Below, one piece after another: positions 62,424 to 64,000 of a DNA stretch of 64,000 nucleotides (position 1 is the stretch's first letter; each line of letters begins with the position of its first letter). The notes beneath the pieces were generated by a model. That model was not told the DNA's origin. It searched no databases and worked only from the letters and a program-made list of their open reading frames with translations. This DNA comes from Gemmatimonadota bacterium (GTDB lineage Bacteria > Gemmatimonadota > Gemmatimonadetes > Gemmatimonadales > GWC2-71-9). Location: assembly GCA_016713435.1 (NCBI GenBank), contig JADJPD010000003.1:248001-312000 (forward strand), read 5' to 3'. The translations under genes and the position numbers were made by a program.

Positions 62424-63548
62424 ATGACCGCCCGCAATTCCCTCGGCCTGCTCGACCTCGTTGACCGGGGCGCAGGTTTCATCCGCCGACGCCAGTTCAG
62501 CTACCTCCCTGAAGATGGGGACCTCTACGTCTCCCCGAAACTCGTGTCGCAGCATGGGCTCCGCCCGGGCGACGAGATCGAGGGGACGGAGGGCCGCCCG
62601 CAGGGGCGGGGCCGCGCGGCGCCGCTCGAGACGGTCACCGCCATCAACGGCCGCCCCCCGGGGGAGCTGCGCCAGCGCCCCCAGTTTGCCAGCCTCGGCG
62701 CCGTCCACCCCGACGAGCGGCTCAAGCTCGACTTCGGCCTGCGCCGCGGCGGCACCCCCGACTACACCAACCGCGTCATCGACCTGCTCTGTCCCTTCGG
62801 CAAGGGGCAGCGCGCGCTCATCGTGGCACCGGCCAAGGCCGGCAAGACGATGGTGCTGCAGTCGGTGGCGGAGGGCGTGGCGCGGAACCACCCGGGCGCC
62901 ACGCTGCTCATCCTCCTGGTGGACGAGCGGCCCGAGGAAGTCACCGAGATGGAGATGGTGGGCTACGGCGAGGTGATCGCGTCGAGCTTCGACTTCCCGG
63001 CGGAGCGGCACGTGGCCGTGGCCGAGCTCACGCTGGAGCGCGCCCGCCGCCGCGTGGAGCAGGGCGAGGACGTGGTGCTGATCCTCGACTCCATCACCCG
63101 CCTGGCCCGCGCCTACAACACCGTGGAGCGCGGCACCGGCCGCACCATGAGTGGCGGCCTCGACTCGAGCGCGCTGGAGAAGCCCAAGCGGTTCCTGGGC
63201 AGCGCGCGGAAGATCGACGAGCGGAAGGGTGGCGGGTCGCTGACCATCATCGGCACCGCGCTGGTGGACACCGGCAGCAAGATGGACCAGGTGATCTACG
63301 AGGAGTTCAAGGGCACGGGCAACAGCGAGCTGACCCTGAGCCGGGAGCTGGCGGACCGGCGGATCTTCCCGGCCATCGACCTCAAGTTGAGCGGGACGCG
63401 GCGGGAGGAGCTGCTCCTCCCGCCCGAGCTCCTGGCCGTGGCCCAGAACCTCCGCGCGCGCCTGGCGCCGATGAGCAGCATCGACGCGATGCAGCAGGTG
63501 CTGCAGCTCATGCGGCGGACCACGGCGGACGCGGAGCTGTCGTTGTAG
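62424..63548 (+). CDS. rho: Transcription termination factor Rho, short form
   Basis: The product is 374 residues from the ATG at 62424. An in-frame ATG at 62403 would add seven residues, but a TATATT box (62407-62412) inside that stretch suggests that transcription starts after it, leaving a very short leader. Rho is a hexameric RNA helicase that ends untranslated transcripts. The RNA-binding OB domain is present (GFIRRRQFSYLPEDGDLYVS, LRPGDEIEG). The motor has the Walker A PAKAGKTMV, Walker B VVLILDSITRLARAYN and the arginine finger region with GGSLTIIGTALVDTGSKMDQ. The N-terminal helical extension of E. coli Rho is missing. Nearby GC hairpins without T-runs fit a cell that relies on Rho. 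Confidence 0.93.
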   Translation: MTARNSLGLLDLVDRGAGFIRRRQFSYLPEDGDLYVSPKLVSQHGLRPGDEIEGTEGRPQGRGRAAPLETVTAINGRPPGELRQRPQFASLGAVHPDERLKLDFGLRRGGTPDYTNRVIDLLCPFGKGQRALIVAPAKAGKTMVLQSVAEGVARNHPGATLLILLVDERPEEVTEMEMVGYGEVIASSFDFPAERHVAVAELTLERARRRVEQGEDVVLILDSITRLARAYNTVERGTGRTMSGGLDSSALEKPKRFLGSARKIDERKGGGSLTIIGTALVDTGSKMDQVIYEEFKGTGNSELTLSRELADRRIFPAIDLKLSGTRREELLLPPELLAVAQNLRARLAPMSSIDAMQQVLQLMRRTTADAELSL

Positions 63549-63561
63549 GCGTTGCCCGGCG

Positions 63562-64000
63562 CTAGAGCCCCATCCGCCGCACCAGGTCTGCGAACCGCGG
63601 GTCCCCCCGCACCGGGTCGAACAGCGGATCCACCTTGAGGTACACCAGCCACCCCCGCCGCTCCGCGTAGGCCCGCTCCATCGCCGCGAACGCCGCATCG
63701 AAGTCGCCGAGGCCCAGGGCCAGCTTGGCCTGGTCGGTGGGGGAGACGTACCCGCGCGCCTCGAGCTCCCGCATTCGCGCGGCCACGTCGAGGGCCGCGT
63801 CGCGGCGACCCTGCTTCACGCACACCCGCGCCAGCGTCGCGAAGGCGTGGGTGAACCCGGGCTCGAGCTGGAGGGCCTCCTGCAGCGCACCCTCGGCGCC
63901 CGCGAGGTCGCCGGCATCCTCGCGGGCCAGGCCGAGCAGCGCGTAGGTCTCGGTGGCCTCGGGGTTCATCACCAGCGCCCGCTCGATCTGCCGCACCGCG
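63562..64000 (-). CDS. C-terminal part of a TPR protein (truncated at window edge)
   Basis: The open frame enters from the right edge and ends at TAG (63562-63564). About 145 residues are visible: TPR motifs YALLGLAREDAGDLAGAEGA, AFATLARVCVKQGRRDAALD, and KLALGLGDFDAAFAAMERAY, then the ending LVYLKVDPLFDPVRGDPRFA with VRRMGL. This ending (KVDPxFDPLRxDPRF) is the usual C-terminus of the large TPR-bearing kinases or adenylate-cyclase-like regulators of this phylum. The N-terminal output domain is outside the window, so the exact type is unknown. It is convergent with rho, 13 bp apart. Confidence 0.8.
   Translation of the reverse strand, partial: AVRQIERALVMNPEATETYALLGLAREDAGDLAGAEGALQEALQLEPGFTHAFATLARVCVKQGRRDAALDVAARMRELEARGYVSPTDQAKLALGLGDFDAAFAAMERAYAERRGWLVYLKVDPLFDPVRGDPRFADLVRRMGL

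Overview
The window is about 70% GC, densely coded, and mostly free of mobile DNA. Gene content points to a soil or sediment Gemmatimonadota-like bacterium: many secreted S9, M28, S41, S58 and amidohydrolase enzymes with short 'AQ'-type signal peptides, serine/threonine kinases fused to large C-terminal regions, repeated TPR proteins, TrmB-like and HD-GYP/GGDEF regulators, and an unusual Rho. This assignment is an inference from content and style; no rRNA or tRNA is present to prove it.

Bases 1-9.6 kb look like a C1 (methanol) module. A tetrahydromethanopterin (H4MPT) pair (DUF447 protein and beta-RFAP synthase) is followed by a consensus sigma70 promoter, a candidate structured RNA with its own terminator, and a lanthanide-type PQQ methanol dehydrogenase (xoxF, with the diagnostic WDYD motif). 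After it come xoxJ, a c-type cytochrome, a pentapeptide-repeat protein and a YVTN beta-propeller lipoprotein. Together they would oxidise methanol in the periplasm, pass electrons to the cytochrome and handle formaldehyde through H4MPT.

Bases 9.6-24.9 kb hold mixed housekeeping and secreted functions: a DoxX membrane protein, a prolyl oligopeptidase, phosphofructokinase, an OmpA-like protein, a glycoside-hydrolase-like protein, hydrolases, HD-GYP and LuxR response regulators and an M28 peptidase. Between phosphofructokinase and OmpA is a small SelW-family gene whose in-frame UGA sits in a C-x-x-U motif and is followed by a SECIS-like hairpin, so it is probably a selenoprotein.

Bases 25-33 kb carry a TrmB-like regulator overlapping an Hpt-REC-GGDEF protein, a TetR regulator, two tandem dihaem cytochromes and Lon. 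Bases 33-40.5 kb carry a kinase and an ABC importer operon (substrate-binding lipoprotein, STAS-domain protein, permease, ATPase, CPBP protease). Bases 40.7-51 kb hold a fused E1 dehydrogenase, an alpha/beta hydrolase, a TPR/TPR/S41/TPR set and an amidohydrolase. Bases 51-64 kb hold an S58 peptidase, SDR, DJ-1, MazG-like protein, a large kinase, RsgA, proline dehydrogenase, a sulfotransferase-like protein beside a class IV aminotransferase, Rho and a truncated TPR gene.

Three repeat families lie between genes: four ~240-270 bp elements with long inverted arms, two ~180 bp elements, and several short TAGGGGCC-type hairpins. Eight genes are each broken by one or two single-base indels (nine in total), often in G/C runs. 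Every one restores to an exact reading frame, which suggests base-calling errors in the assembly rather than decay.
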